Shown here in pieces: positions 54,164 through 63,349 of a DNA stretch of 64,000 nt. The stretch is from Martinezella rhizogenes (GTDB lineage: Bacteria; Pseudomonadota; Alphaproteobacteria; Rhizobiales; Rhizobiaceae), in NCBI GenBank assembly GCA_013322215.1, contig JAAMEZ010000021.1, positions 434,001 to 498,000 on the forward strand, given 5' to 3'. Made by a program: the position numbers and the translations under genes. Each line of letters starts with the position of its first letter. Position 1 is the first letter of the stretch. The notes below the pieces were generated by a model. It saw only the letters and a program-made list of their open reading frames with translations, was not told where the DNA came from and ran no database searches.

Positions 54164-55060
54164 ATGCCGAATATCAATCTGAAATTGCTGCAAACCTTTC
54201 TTCTTGCAGCGGAATCCGGAAGCTTTCGGAAGGCTGCGGAAGAAAGCAACCGATCGCCTTCTGCAGTCAGCATGCAGATCAAGGATCTCGAGGAGCAGAT
54301 AGGCCTCAGCCTGTTCACACGCACGCCGCAGAGGGTCAATCTCACCAACGAGGGCCAGGCGCTATTCGAGGAGATTGGGCGGGCCATGGCCGATGTGCAG
54401 GCAAGCCTAGACAAGCTGACGGAACTGGCCGCCCGTCGCAAAGGAAAAATCCAGATCGCTTGCGCCCCGACCCTTGCCACCAGCCGCCTCGGCGACATCT
54501 TGTCGACCTTCAAGCTGCGTTATCCACGCAGCGTGGTCGAGGTGCAGGAAACCCCGCCACAGGCAGCGCTTGCCATGCTACAGCAGCAAGAGGTGGAATT
54601 CTACATCGGCCCGGAGGTGCCCAACCTCAACGACTTCCATTTCGAATCGATCATTGACGATCCGCTCGTCGCCTGCATCCCTGAAGAACTCTATGCGGGT
54701 GAAAAGACGATCCGGCTCGACGCAATCACCCAGTTCCCGCTGATCATGCTCAATCGCAAAACCGCCGTTCGCGGCCTCGTCGATCGACTGACACGCGAGG
54801 AAGGCATCGATCTCAATGTTCAGTACGAAGTCGAAAGCGCGCAGACCGCCTTGGCCCTTGCCTCGTCAGGGCTCGGCGTATCGATCGTGCCAGGCATCGC
54901 GCTCGGGCGGAATGTCGACCGCCGCATCCGCGTCGTGCCGCTCGACAATCCCAACGCCCGGCGGGCTGTCGGCATCATCACCACTCGTGGCTATGTGCAG
55001 CAGCGCTATGCCGAACAGCTTATCGCCCTCATTCGGACCAATCTGCGCGGCGAGGGCTGA
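54164..55060 (+). CDS. LysR family transcriptional regulator
   Basis: This 298-residue LysR protein has the winged helix at about residues 1-60 (INLKLLQTFLLAAESGSFRKAAEESNRSPSAVSMQIKDLEEQIG, LFTRTPQRVNLT) and an effector domain with KGKIQIACAPTLATSRLGDILSTFKLRYP, EFYIGPEVPNLNDFHFESII and LALASSGLGVSIVPGIALGRN. The frame is open upstream, but the ATG at 54164 lies directly at the family N terminus. It lies between the importer operon and the convergent aldehyde dehydrogenase gene (one base between the stops) and is the obvious candidate regulator for both. Confidence 0.93.
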   Translation: MPNINLKLLQTFLLAAESGSFRKAAEESNRSPSAVSMQIKDLEEQIGLSLFTRTPQRVNLTNEGQALFEEIGRAMADVQASLDKLTELAARRKGKIQIACAPTLATSRLGDILSTFKLRYPRSVVEVQETPPQAALAMLQQQEVEFYIGPEVPNLNDFHFESIIDDPLVACIPEELYAGEKTIRLDAITQFPLIMLNRKTAVRGLVDRLTREEGIDLNVQYEVESAQTALALASSGLGVSIVPGIALGRNVDRRIRVVPLDNPNARRAVGIITTRGYVQQRYAEQLIALIRTNLRGEG

Positions 55061-55061
55061 A

Positions 55062-56558
55062 TTAATCGGTCTGTATCCACACGGCCTTGGTTTCGAGATA
55101 CTCGTGAAGGTGCTCAATGCCGCCTTCACGCCCGTAACCCGACATCTTCATGCCGCCGAAGGGCACGGCCGGATCGAGCGCATGATACATGTTCACCCAG
55201 ACCGATCCCGCCTTGATGCGGCGCACCAGCTTGTGCGCCATTCCGAGATTCTGCGTGAAGACGCCAGCCGCCAGGCCATAAGGCGATGCATTGGCGCGCT
55301 CGACGGCTTCATCGATCGTATCGAAGGGCATGGCTGAAATGACCGGCCCGAAGATCTCCTCGCGGGCGATTTTCATCTCGTCCTTGACATCGCCGAACAC
55401 GGTCGGGGCAATGAAGTTTCCCTTATCGTAGAGAGAACCGGAAAGGCGCGTGCCGCCCGCAACCAGCGCGGCGCCTTCGCTCTGCCCGGATGCAATAAAG
55501 GTCTCAACGACCTGCGCCTGACGGGCAGAAATCAGCGGCCCGATATCGGTATCAGCGTCAATGCCATGACCGATCCGCAGCGAGCGGGCAAAATCGCCGA
55601 CTTTGGTGACAAACTCATCGTGGATTTCGCGCGCCACGAACAAGCGCGAGCCGGCGATGCAGATCTGTCCGGAATGGGCAAAGACCGCCATGGCCGCGAT
55701 CGGCACGGCGCGGTCTATGTCAGCGTCGCGGCACACGATCACCGGCGACTTGCCGCCAAGCTCGAGCGAAACCCGTTTCAGATTGCCGACCGCGGCACGG
55801 GCGATCGATTGCCCGGTGACGGTAGACCCCGTAAAGACGATCTTGTTGACGTCGGGATGTTCGGCCAGCCGGGCACCGGCGACCGAGCCCTTGCCGGTGA
55901 CGATGTTGACCACTCCGTCCGGTACGCCGGCCTCTTGCATGAGTTTGGCGATCAGCAGCGGGGTGAGTGGCGCATCCTCCGAAGGTTTGAGCACCACCGT
56001 GCAGCCTGTCGCCAGCGCCGGAGCAATCTTCCAGATCGATGCCGCGGTGGGCGCATTCCAGGGAATAATCGCGCCGACGACCCCGATCGGCTCCCGGCGG
56101 GTGAAAGTCACGATCTCGCCGGGAATTGAATTGTCGATCACCTCGCCATGAAGCGCGGTCGCCATGCCGGCATAAAACCGCAGCATTCCGATGACCCGCC
56201 GCTTGTTGGCAAGCGTGCGCATGATCGGCATGCCCATGTTCAGCGTGTCGGAAACCGAAAGACGCTCCCAGTTCTCCTCGAACAAGTCCGCGATTTTCAG
56301 CAGCAGCGTCTGGCGCTCATAGGGTGAGAACCTCGACCACGGCCCTTCCAGAGCCCGACGCGCCGCGGCAACGGCGCGGTCGACATCGGCGGCGGCGGCG
56401 AGCGGAACAGTTGCAAGGACCGCCCCTGTTGCCGGATTATAGGTCTCGCTGACTTCACCGGATTGGGCGGCAACCCATTGGCCGCCGATGAACATCGGCC
56501 GGAAGCCGCCGTCGTAAAGCTCAGCCGCCATCTGCTTGGCGTCGAAAGTCAGTGTCAT
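55062..56558 (-). CDS. NAD(P)-dependent aldehyde dehydrogenase
   Basis: This complete aldehyde dehydrogenase has 498 residues. It has the N-terminal FIGGQWVAAQSGEVSETYNPATG, PWNAPTAASIWKIAPALATGCTVVLKPSE, the cofactor loop FTGSTVTGQSIARAA, glutamate motif LELGGKSPVIV and catalytic cysteine in HSGQICIAGSR. EEIFGPV and PFGGMKMSGYGREGG close it. The frame is open for another 300 codons upstream, but that stretch is only the antisense of the SDR gene; GGGAG lies nine bases before the ATG at 56558. It is divergent from the SDR-IDH-like gene pair across 147 bases and likely shares regulation with it. It probably oxidises an aldehyde formed in the pathway of the imported compound. Confidence 0.94.
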   Translation of the reverse strand: MTLTFDAKQMAAELYDGGFRPMFIGGQWVAAQSGEVSETYNPATGAVLATVPLAAAADVDRAVAAARRALEGPWSRFSPYERQTLLLKIADLFEENWERLSVSDTLNMGMPIMRTLANKRRVIGMLRFYAGMATALHGEVIDNSIPGEIVTFTRREPIGVVGAIIPWNAPTAASIWKIAPALATGCTVVLKPSEDAPLTPLLIAKLMQEAGVPDGVVNIVTGKGSVAGARLAEHPDVNKIVFTGSTVTGQSIARAAVGNLKRVSLELGGKSPVIVCRDADIDRAVPIAAMAVFAHSGQICIAGSRLFVAREIHDEFVTKVGDFARSLRIGHGIDADTDIGPLISARQAQVVETFIASGQSEGAALVAGGTRLSGSLYDKGNFIAPTVFGDVKDEMKIAREEIFGPVISAMPFDTIDEAVERANASPYGLAAGVFTQNLGMAHKLVRRIKAGSVWVNMYHALDPAVPFGGMKMSGYGREGGIEHLHEYLETKAVWIQTD

Positions 56559-56705
56559 GGCGCGGTCTCCCAGTTTCATTCTGCAGTCGATATTCACTAT
56601 CAGATCGCCACAACACAAATAAAGAAACCTAAAAAGGCGTTCAGATAATCGGACTGTGAAATCGCTCCGACTTATCCGATGCTGAAGCAAATGGAGGATC
56701 TTGAT

Positions 56706-57452
56706 ATGCGTCTTAAGGGAAAAGTGGCGATCGTCACCGGTGGCGGATCGGGTTTCGGAGAAGGAATCCTTCGGAAATTCGTAGAGGAAGGTGCGCAGGT
56801 CGTTCTCGTCGACCGCGACCTCGCTGCCGCGGAGCGCGTAGCGGCGCAGTACGACGGATCGGTCGTGCCGCTTGCCGGCGATGTCGCCACGCTCGATAGC
56901 CTCGTCGCAGCGCGGGATCTGGCACTGGCACGGTTCGGCGGTCTGCATATCCTCGTCAACAATGCCGGCATCGGACAGCCGCCGATGCCGATGGAGGATA
57001 TGGACGAAGGCCTGTTCGATCGCATCTTCAATGTCAACATCCGCTCGATCTACAATGGGGCGCGGGCGGTGCTGCCGCATTTCAAGGCTGAGCGGCAAGG
57101 CGCCATTCTGAACGTCGCCTCCACGGGCGGCGTCTCCCCTCGCCCCAACCTCACCTGGTACAACGCCTCGAAAGGATGGGGCATCGCCGCCACCCGCGCG
57201 ATGGCCGTGGAACTTGCTCCCTTCGGAATTCGCGTCAACGCGATCAATCCCGTTGCCGGCGACACGCCGCTGCTGTCGACCTTCATCGGCTCCGACAGCG
57301 ACGAAAGCCGGGCGCGGATCGTCGCCACCATTCCGATGGGACGGCTTTCGACACCTGCAGACATGGGCAACGCCGCCGCTTTTCTGTGCTCGGACGAAGC
57401 AAGCATGATCACCGGCGTCGATCTCAATGTCGATGGCGGCAAGTGTATCTGA
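56706..57452 (+). CDS. SDR family oxidoreductase
   Basis: This 248-residue classical short-chain dehydrogenase has TGGGSGFGEGI near residues 12-22, NNAGIGQPP, catalytic serine in NVASTGGVSP and YNASKGWGIAATRAMA with Y-x3-K, then NAINPVAGDTPLL and the typical C-terminal ITGVDLNVDGGKC. GGAGG lies nine bases before the ATG at 56706. It is followed by the isocitrate/isopropylmalate-type dehydrogenase gene after 10 bases. Sugar, polyol or hydroxy-acid substrates are usual for this subgroup; here the incoming compound of the ABC system is the likely one. Confidence 0.94.
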   Translation: MRLKGKVAIVTGGGSGFGEGILRKFVEEGAQVVLVDRDLAAAERVAAQYDGSVVPLAGDVATLDSLVAARDLALARFGGLHILVNNAGIGQPPMPMEDMDEGLFDRIFNVNIRSIYNGARAVLPHFKAERQGAILNVASTGGVSPRPNLTWYNASKGWGIAATRAMAVELAPFGIRVNAINPVAGDTPLLSTFIGSDSDESRARIVATIPMGRLSTPADMGNAAAFLCSDEASMITGVDLNVDGGKCI

Positions 57453-57462
57453 AGAGGCTGTC

Positions 57463-58560
57463 ATGAAGGATATCTATGAGATTGCCGTGGTTCATGGCGA
57501 CGGGATCGGTCCGGAGGTCTGCGCGACGGCGGTCGATGTCGTCAAGGCCGCCCTCGGTAATCGTTCGCCCCTCAATTTCCGGGAATATCCAGCGGGGGCG
57601 GAGCATTTCCTCAAAACGGGCGAGAGCTTTCCTGAGCCCACCTTCAACGCCTGCCGAAATGCCGATGCGATCCTGCACGGTGCCGGCGGGATACCGGGTG
57701 TGGTCCATCCCGACGGGACGGAGGCAGGGCTGGATTTTACCCTCAGGCTGCGTTTCGAGCTTGATCTTTATGCCAATATCCGGCCGATCCGCCTTTTCGA
57801 AGGCGTTGCCTGCCCGCTTGCTGGCGTAAAGGCAGGCGAGATCGATTACATCATCCTGCGCGAGAACAGCGAAGGGCTCTACGCTGCCCGCGGCGCCGGC
57901 GTGCAACTGCGTGGCGAACTTGCCGTCGACAGCCTGGTTCAAACCCGCTCCGGTGTCGAGCGGATCGTGCGCAAGGCCTTCGAGCTTGCGCGTCAATCGA
58001 ATGGCGCGCCCAGGGACGGTGTGAAACGCGTGACCTGCTGCGACAAGGCCAATGTCCTGCGCAGTTACGCTTTCTTTCGGTCGGTGTTCGACCTCGTCGC
58101 GCCGGACTATCCCGACATCGAAACGGAATATGTGCTGATCGATGCCATGACCATGCATCTCGTGCTCAAGCCCGGCCATTTCAACGTGATCGTCACCGAA
58201 AACATGTTCGGCGACATTATTTCCGATCTCGGCGCGGCGACCATCGGTGGCATGGGGCTGGCGCCCTCGGCCGAACTCGGCGATCGCAACGGCTTCTTCC
58301 AGGCAGCGCACGGCTCGGCTCCTGATATCGCCGGCAAGGGCATCGCCAATCCCTATGGAACGGTGCTCTCGGCAGCCGCCATGCTCGACTGGCTAGGGAC
58401 AAAGCATGCCGATCGGGCGTTGTGCGAGGCCGCGTCCAACATCCGAAACGTCACGAATACGGCTCTGGCTGCGGGCTGCCTCAGCGCCGACCTCCGAGGC
58501 AACTGGAAATCGGCCGACATCACTCAGTTTCTATGCGAACGGCTTGCCCGATTGCATTGA
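57463..58560 (+). CDS. Isocitrate/isopropylmalate/tartrate dehydrogenase family protein
   Basis: The 365-residue beta-decarboxylating dehydrogenase has IAVVHGDGIGPEVCATAVDVV at the N terminus, LDLYANIRPIRLF, the ILRENSEGLYAARG segment, CDKANVLRSYAFFRSVF with catalytic Lys/Tyr context, and DAMTMHLVLKPGHFNVIVTENMFGDIISDL with the metal aspartates. GSAPDIAGKGIANPYGTVLSAAAML follows. This is neither clear LeuB nor clear Icd; it fits the tartrate/homoisocitrate-like branch that often occurs in catabolic operons. GAAGAGG precedes the ATG at 57463 by five bases. Oxidation of a 2,3-dihydroxy or hydroxy acid intermediate is inferred. Confidence 0.9.
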   Translation: MKDIYEIAVVHGDGIGPEVCATAVDVVKAALGNRSPLNFREYPAGAEHFLKTGESFPEPTFNACRNADAILHGAGGIPGVVHPDGTEAGLDFTLRLRFELDLYANIRPIRLFEGVACPLAGVKAGEIDYIILRENSEGLYAARGAGVQLRGELAVDSLVQTRSGVERIVRKAFELARQSNGAPRDGVKRVTCCDKANVLRSYAFFRSVFDLVAPDYPDIETEYVLIDAMTMHLVLKPGHFNVIVTENMFGDIISDLGAATIGGMGLAPSAELGDRNGFFQAAHGSAPDIAGKGIANPYGTVLSAAAMLDWLGTKHADRALCEAASNIRNVTNTALAAGCLSADLRGNWKSADITQFLCERLARLH

Positions 58561-58847
58561 ACCGCTCCGACACGATAGTGATCGCATCTGTCCTTCGACT
58601 GGCTTAGGCACGGATCGTCGATCGCTCGATATCGGGATCGTCTTCAGGTCGACGGTGCGCCGCAGCTGTTGGGCAGTTTCCTTGATCATGATGAATTGCG
58701 GCAACAGAAGCCCATGTCTACTGGCGACATTGAGTTTGCTCTTGCGCTGTCCATGGGATGGTCGCTAAGTCATGCGACCGTGGCTGCGAGCTTTTTGGCG
58801 GACGAGCGGCGTCGGCCAAATAGAATTCGAGAATCAAGGGCAATTCA

Positions 58848-60086
58848 ATGACCGGACAACTTTCTCTTCCTCGTGATCGGATCTCAGTCCTTCTATTGGA
58901 AGGGATCAGTCAGAGCGCGGTGGACTATTTTGCGTCATCCGGCTACGTCAATCTCACTCATCTGCCGAAGGCCCTCGATGACAAGGATCTCAAAAGTCAT
59001 ATAGCCGAAGCGCATATCATCGGCATTCGGTCGCGCACGCAGCTGACAGAAGAGATTTTCAGCTCTGCCAAGAAGCTGATGGCAGTCGGCTGTTTTTCCG
59101 TGGGAACCAATCAGGTCGATCTGGATGCGGCCCGCCGACGCGGGATCCCGGTGTTCAACGCCCCCTATTCGAATACGCGCTCGGTCGCCGAACTCGTCAT
59201 CGGCGAGATCGTCATGCTGACCAGACGGATTTTCCCGCGTTCGGCTTCCGCTCATGAAGGTGGATGGGACAAATCCGCCGAAGGCAGTCGCGAGATGCGC
59301 GGGAAAACGCTTGGTATCGTCGGCTACGGCAACATCGGCTCGCAGCTCAGCGTTCTTGCGGAAAGCATGGGCATGAACGTTCGCTATTTTGATCCATCAG
59401 ACAAGCTTCGCCACGGCAATTCAGAATCCATGGCGTCGCTCGGTGAACTGCTGGAAATCTCAGATTTCGTGACGATGCATGTTCCCGAAACCAGCTCGAC
59501 GCAAAACATGATAACCGAGGCCGAGCTGCGCAGAATGAAAAAGGGAGCCTTTTTCATCAACAATTCCCGCGGGACGGTGGTCGATCTCGACGCGCTTGCG
59601 AAGGTTTTGAAAGAGGGGCATCTCGCAGGCGCGGCAGTCGACGTGTTCCCCAAGGAACCGGCATCGAACAAGGAACGCTTCGAAACGCCGCTGCAAGGTT
59701 TGGACAATGTGATCCTCACTCCGCATATTGGCGGGTCGACCGAAGAAGCCCAGGAACGTATCGGAAGGGAAGTTTCCAGGAAGCTTGTGGAATATTCCGA
59801 TGTCGGGTCGACGCTGGGCGCGGTCAATTTCCCCCAAGTTCAATTGCCGCCGCGTCCAAACGGCACGCGTTTCATCCATGTTCACGAAAATCGCCCTGGT
59901 ATCCTGAACAGTCTCAATACGATCTTTTCATCGCGCGGACTGAATATCGTCGGCGAGTTCCTGCAGACACACGGCGAAACGGGCTACGTGGTTATTGAAG
60001 TCGAAGGCGTTGGCCAAACGGCGAACGAGATACTTGACACCCTTCGCCAGATCCCGGGAACGATACGAGCTCGATTGGTTTACTGA
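58848..60086 (+). CDS. serA: D-3-phosphoglycerate dehydrogenase-like protein (SerA type with ACT domain)
   Basis: This 412-residue D-2-hydroxyacid dehydrogenase has the short E. coli SerA layout. The catalytic domain begins RISVLLLEGISQSAVDYF, and the substrate loop VGCFSVGTNQVDL and PYSNTRSVAELVIGEIVML follow. The NAD motif is KTLGIVGYGNIGSQLS near 150-165, the catalytic arginine lies in INNSRGTVVD, and the histidine in LTPHIGGSTEEAQERIG. A C-terminal ACT-like domain covers about 338-412 (FIHVHENRPGILNSLNTIFSSRGLNI). The enzyme would oxidise 3-phosphoglycerate (or a related hydroxyacid) and may be feedback-controlled by serine. It lies 287 bases behind the IDH-like gene and may be a separate unit. 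Confidence 0.92.
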   Translation: MTGQLSLPRDRISVLLLEGISQSAVDYFASSGYVNLTHLPKALDDKDLKSHIAEAHIIGIRSRTQLTEEIFSSAKKLMAVGCFSVGTNQVDLDAARRRGIPVFNAPYSNTRSVAELVIGEIVMLTRRIFPRSASAHEGGWDKSAEGSREMRGKTLGIVGYGNIGSQLSVLAESMGMNVRYFDPSDKLRHGNSESMASLGELLEISDFVTMHVPETSSTQNMITEAELRRMKKGAFFINNSRGTVVDLDALAKVLKEGHLAGAAVDVFPKEPASNKERFETPLQGLDNVILTPHIGGSTEEAQERIGREVSRKLVEYSDVGSTLGAVNFPQVQLPPRPNGTRFIHVHENRPGILNSLNTIFSSRGLNIVGEFLQTHGETGYVVIEVEGVGQTANEILDTLRQIPGTIRARLVY

Positions 60087-60160
60087 CGGACATTGCCCCC
60101 CAGACCTGCCCCGTCCCGGTGGATTTCTGCGATCGGTTTGAGGCTGCCGTTCGCCCGGTC

Positions 60161-63100
60161 TTAGCGCAGGATTTTCAACTGTTCTTGTCCTACCTCCTCT
60201 CTGGGCGAGATCCGGCGGCTTTTGGTAAGCCACTTGGAAAATCCATCGAGATAGAGGTAGACAACGGGCGTGGTGAGCAAGGTTAGCGCCTGACTGACGG
60301 CCAGACCGCCGAACATTGCAAAGCCTAAAGGCTGGCGAAGTTCCGATCCTGTCCCATGACCAAGCATCAGCGGCACCGCCCCCAACATGGTTGCCATGGT
60401 GGTCATCATGATCGGCCGGAACCGGATCAATGCCGCTTTGCGTATCGCCTGCTCGCTCGTCAATCCCTCGCTGCGTTCTCCCTCGATGGCGAAATCGACC
60501 ATCATGATGCCGTTCTTCTTGACGATGCCGATGAGAAGGATGACGGCGATCAATGCGATCAGACTGAAATCGTAGCCGAGCAGCATCAGCGTTGCCAGCG
60601 CCCCGACACCGGCCGATGGTAAGGTGGACAGGATGGTCAGGGGGTGAATATAGCTCTCGTACAAGACGCCGAGGATCAGATAGACCACGACGAGCGCGCC
60701 GACCAGCAAGAGCGGGATGGAGCCCAGCGACTGCTGGAATGCCTGGGCGGTGCCTTCGAAGCTGGTGTTGATCGATGCCGGCAGGTTCATCTGATGCAGA
60801 GCTGCATTGATCCTGTCCGTGGCGACGCCGATGGATGTGCCTGCCGCAAGGTTGAAGCTGATGGTAACGGAGGGGAACTGGCTTTCATGACTGATCTGGA
60901 GCGGCTGCACCGGTACGGTGGTCCAGTGCGCCAGCACGGAGAGCGGGACATCAGGGCCACTTGCAGATTTCACATACAGCTTATCCAGCGTGCTCACCTC
61001 GCTCTGCAGGTTCGGCAGCACCTCCATGATGACGTCATAACTCGACAGCTGGGTGAAATATTGCGCTATCTGACGCTGGCCGAAGGCGTCGTCCAGCGTG
61101 TTGTCGATCGCTTCCGGCTGAATGCCGTAACGCTGTGCCTGGGCGCGATCGATGGTCAGCGTGAGGGTTGAGCCGTTCGTCTGCTGGTCTGACGCGACGC
61201 CTTCGAGGCCGGGCAGTGTCTGCATCTTGGCGAGCACCTTCGGCGACCAGCTGTTGAGGGCGTCGATGTCGGCGCTGGTCAAGCTCATCTGGTACTGCGT
61301 GCGCGATGCGCGAGCGCCGACGCGCACGTCCTGCGCCGCCTGGAGGAAGAGGCGCGCGCCCTCGACTTTCTCCAGCTTTGGCTGCAGGCGCCGGATGATC
61401 TGGTCAGCACTCGCCTGACGCTGGTCGCGCGGCTTCAGGGTGATGAAAACCCGGCCCGTGTTCAAGGGATTGCCGACGCCGCCGACGGCCATGGCGACGC
61501 TCGCCACATCCGGATCCGCTTGAACGATGGTTCCGAGCTGCCGCTGACGGTCGAGCATCTTGGTGAAGGAAATGTCTTGTGCCGCTTCGGATTGTCCGGT
61601 GATCAGCCCTGTATCCTGCTGCGGAAAGAACCCCTTGGGTATCCAGATGAAGAGCAGCACGGAAAGGGCCAGCGATGCGAAGAAGACAGCAAGTGTAATC
61701 AGGCGGAACTTGAGCGCGAGATCGAGTGCCCATTCATAGCCATTCGTCATGGCATCAAACCCGCGTTCGCTGAGGGCGTAAAGTCTGCCGTGACGGGCTT
61801 CTTCGTTGTTTCGCAGGAAGCGTGATGCCAGCATCGGTATCAATGTCAGCGACACGAAGGCCGATACGGCAATGGTCATTGCGAGCGTTAGTGAAAACTC
61901 CCGGAACAATCGTCCGATGATGCCGCTCATCAATAAGAGCGGCAATAGAACGGCGACGAGTGAGAGGCTGATCGACAGGATCGTGAAGCCGATCTCGCCG
62001 GCACCAGCCATGGCCGCTTCGAAGCCGTCCATTCCCTCATCGATATGACGCTGGATGTTTTCCAAGACAACGATGGCGTCGTCGACCACAAAGCCGACCG
62101 CAATGGTGAGTGCCATCAATGAGAGATTGTCGAGCGTGAAGCCGGCAATCCACATCATCGCGCAGGCACCGAATAAGGCAAGCGGCACAGTCAGGCTTGG
62201 GATGAGCGTAGCCCGAACACTGCGCAGGAACACGAAGATGACGGCGACAACCAGCAGCACGGTGATCAGAAGCGTCGTGCGCACGTCGCTGACCGCGGCC
62301 CGGATTGTCTGCGTTCGATCGCTGAGGACGCCGATCTTGATACCGGGCTGCATCGACGCGGTCAGGCGCGGCAATTCAGCCGTGATACTGTCGACCGTCT
62401 GAATGACGTTTGCGCCCGGCTGCTTGAAGATGATCAGGAAGATGCCGCGCTTGCCATTGGCCCAGGCAGCCTGCTTGCTGTCCTGCGCCGCGGTGACAGC
62501 CTGGCCGATGTCGCGGATATAGAGCGGCGAACCGTTCTGATAGGTGATGATGACGTCGTTCCATTTCGATGCGTCGATAAGCTGGCCGTTGGTGTAGATG
62601 GTATAGCTTCGCGACGGGCCGTCGATATTGCCGGTGGGATTGTTTTCGGTAACGCCGTTCAGCTGCGTTCGCACGTCCTCCAGCGTCAAGCCCCTGACCG
62701 CCATCTTGCTCGGGTCCAGCTGCACGCGGATGGCCGGCTTTTGCTGTCCGCCATAAAGCACTTGCGCCACGCCGGGAAGCTGGCTGATCTGCTGGCCGAG
62801 CTTCGTTTCGACCTCGTTGTCGACCGTGGTCAGCGGCAGGGTGTCCGATGTCGCGGAGAGGAGAAGGATTGGCGAATCGGCGGGATTGACCTTGCGATAG
62901 GTCGGCGGGCTGGGCAGGTTGGTCGGGAGCTGGCCGCTGGCGGAATTGATGGCAGCCTGCACATCGTTGGCGGCGCCGTCGATATCTCGATCCAGATCGA
63001 ACTGCAGGGTGATTTGCGTCGAACCAAGCGAGTTCAGCGACGTCATCTCGCTAACACCGGCGATCGAGGCGAAGGCGGTTTCGAGTGGCTGCGCGACCGA

Positions 63101-63295
63101 CGAAGCCATGATGGTCGGGCTTGCCCCGGGCAACTGCACGGAAACCTGAATGGTCGGAAAATCCACCTGCGGCAGCGGCGCAACGGGCAGCAGCGGGTAT
63201 GCCACTATGCCGACAAGCAGGATTCCCGCCATGATGAGCGAGGTGGCAATCGGATGTTTGATGAATGGCGACGACAGGCCACGAGACTGAGCCAT
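60161..63295 (-). CDS. RND multidrug efflux permease, MdtB/MdtC (HAE1) type
   Basis: The 1044-residue inner-membrane pump has twelve expected membrane helices in two halves. It opens with LSSPFIKHPIATSLIMAGILLVGIVAYPLLPVAPLPQVDFPTIQV, the MdtB/C form of the family start. It carries large periplasmic loops, AITVGFVVDDAIVVLENIQRHID with the proton-relay aspartates in helix 4, GFFPQQDTGLITGQSE, and FSLIALIAVILLIGIVKKNGIMMVDFAIE. The pump exports drugs, bile salts or phenolics together with an adaptor and a TolC-like channel. It lies 54 bases behind the adaptor gene on the same strand; only one permease of the B/C type is visible in the window. Confidence 0.95.
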   Translation of the reverse strand: MAQSRGLSSPFIKHPIATSLIMAGILLVGIVAYPLLPVAPLPQVDFPTIQVSVQLPGASPTIMASSVAQPLETAFASIAGVSEMTSLNSLGSTQITLQFDLDRDIDGAANDVQAAINSASGQLPTNLPSPPTYRKVNPADSPILLLSATSDTLPLTTVDNEVETKLGQQISQLPGVAQVLYGGQQKPAIRVQLDPSKMAVRGLTLEDVRTQLNGVTENNPTGNIDGPSRSYTIYTNGQLIDASKWNDVIITYQNGSPLYIRDIGQAVTAAQDSKQAAWANGKRGIFLIIFKQPGANVIQTVDSITAELPRLTASMQPGIKIGVLSDRTQTIRAAVSDVRTTLLITVLLVVAVIFVFLRSVRATLIPSLTVPLALFGACAMMWIAGFTLDNLSLMALTIAVGFVVDDAIVVLENIQRHIDEGMDGFEAAMAGAGEIGFTILSISLSLVAVLLPLLLMSGIIGRLFREFSLTLAMTIAVSAFVSLTLIPMLASRFLRNNEEARHGRLYALSERGFDAMTNGYEWALDLALKFRLITLAVFFASLALSVLLFIWIPKGFFPQQDTGLITGQSEAAQDISFTKMLDRQRQLGTIVQADPDVASVAMAVGGVGNPLNTGRVFITLKPRDQRQASADQIIRRLQPKLEKVEGARLFLQAAQDVRVGARASRTQYQMSLTSADIDALNSWSPKVLAKMQTLPGLEGVASDQQTNGSTLTLTIDRAQAQRYGIQPEAIDNTLDDAFGQRQIAQYFTQLSSYDVIMEVLPNLQSEVSTLDKLYVKSASGPDVPLSVLAHWTTVPVQPLQISHESQFPSVTISFNLAAGTSIGVATDRINAALHQMNLPASINTSFEGTAQAFQQSLGSIPLLLVGALVVVYLILGVLYESYIHPLTILSTLPSAGVGALATLMLLGYDFSLIALIAVILLIGIVKKNGIMMVDFAIEGERSEGLTSEQAIRKAALIRFRPIMMTTMATMLGAVPLMLGHGTGSELRQPLGFAMFGGLAVSQALTLLTTPVVYLYLDGFSKWLTKSRRISPREEVGQEQLKILR

Positions 63296-63349
63296 GCGAG
63301 CTTCTCACTCTTGTAATTCAGTTGCACCGGAAACAGCGATTGTCAGGTC

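Noticed and set aside
56559..57464. Upstream extension of the aldehyde dehydrogenase frame to 800 codons on the minus strand
   Set aside because: The extra 300 codons are the antisense of a clear SDR gene with all its motifs. The dehydrogenase fold starts at 56558 behind a ribosome site.
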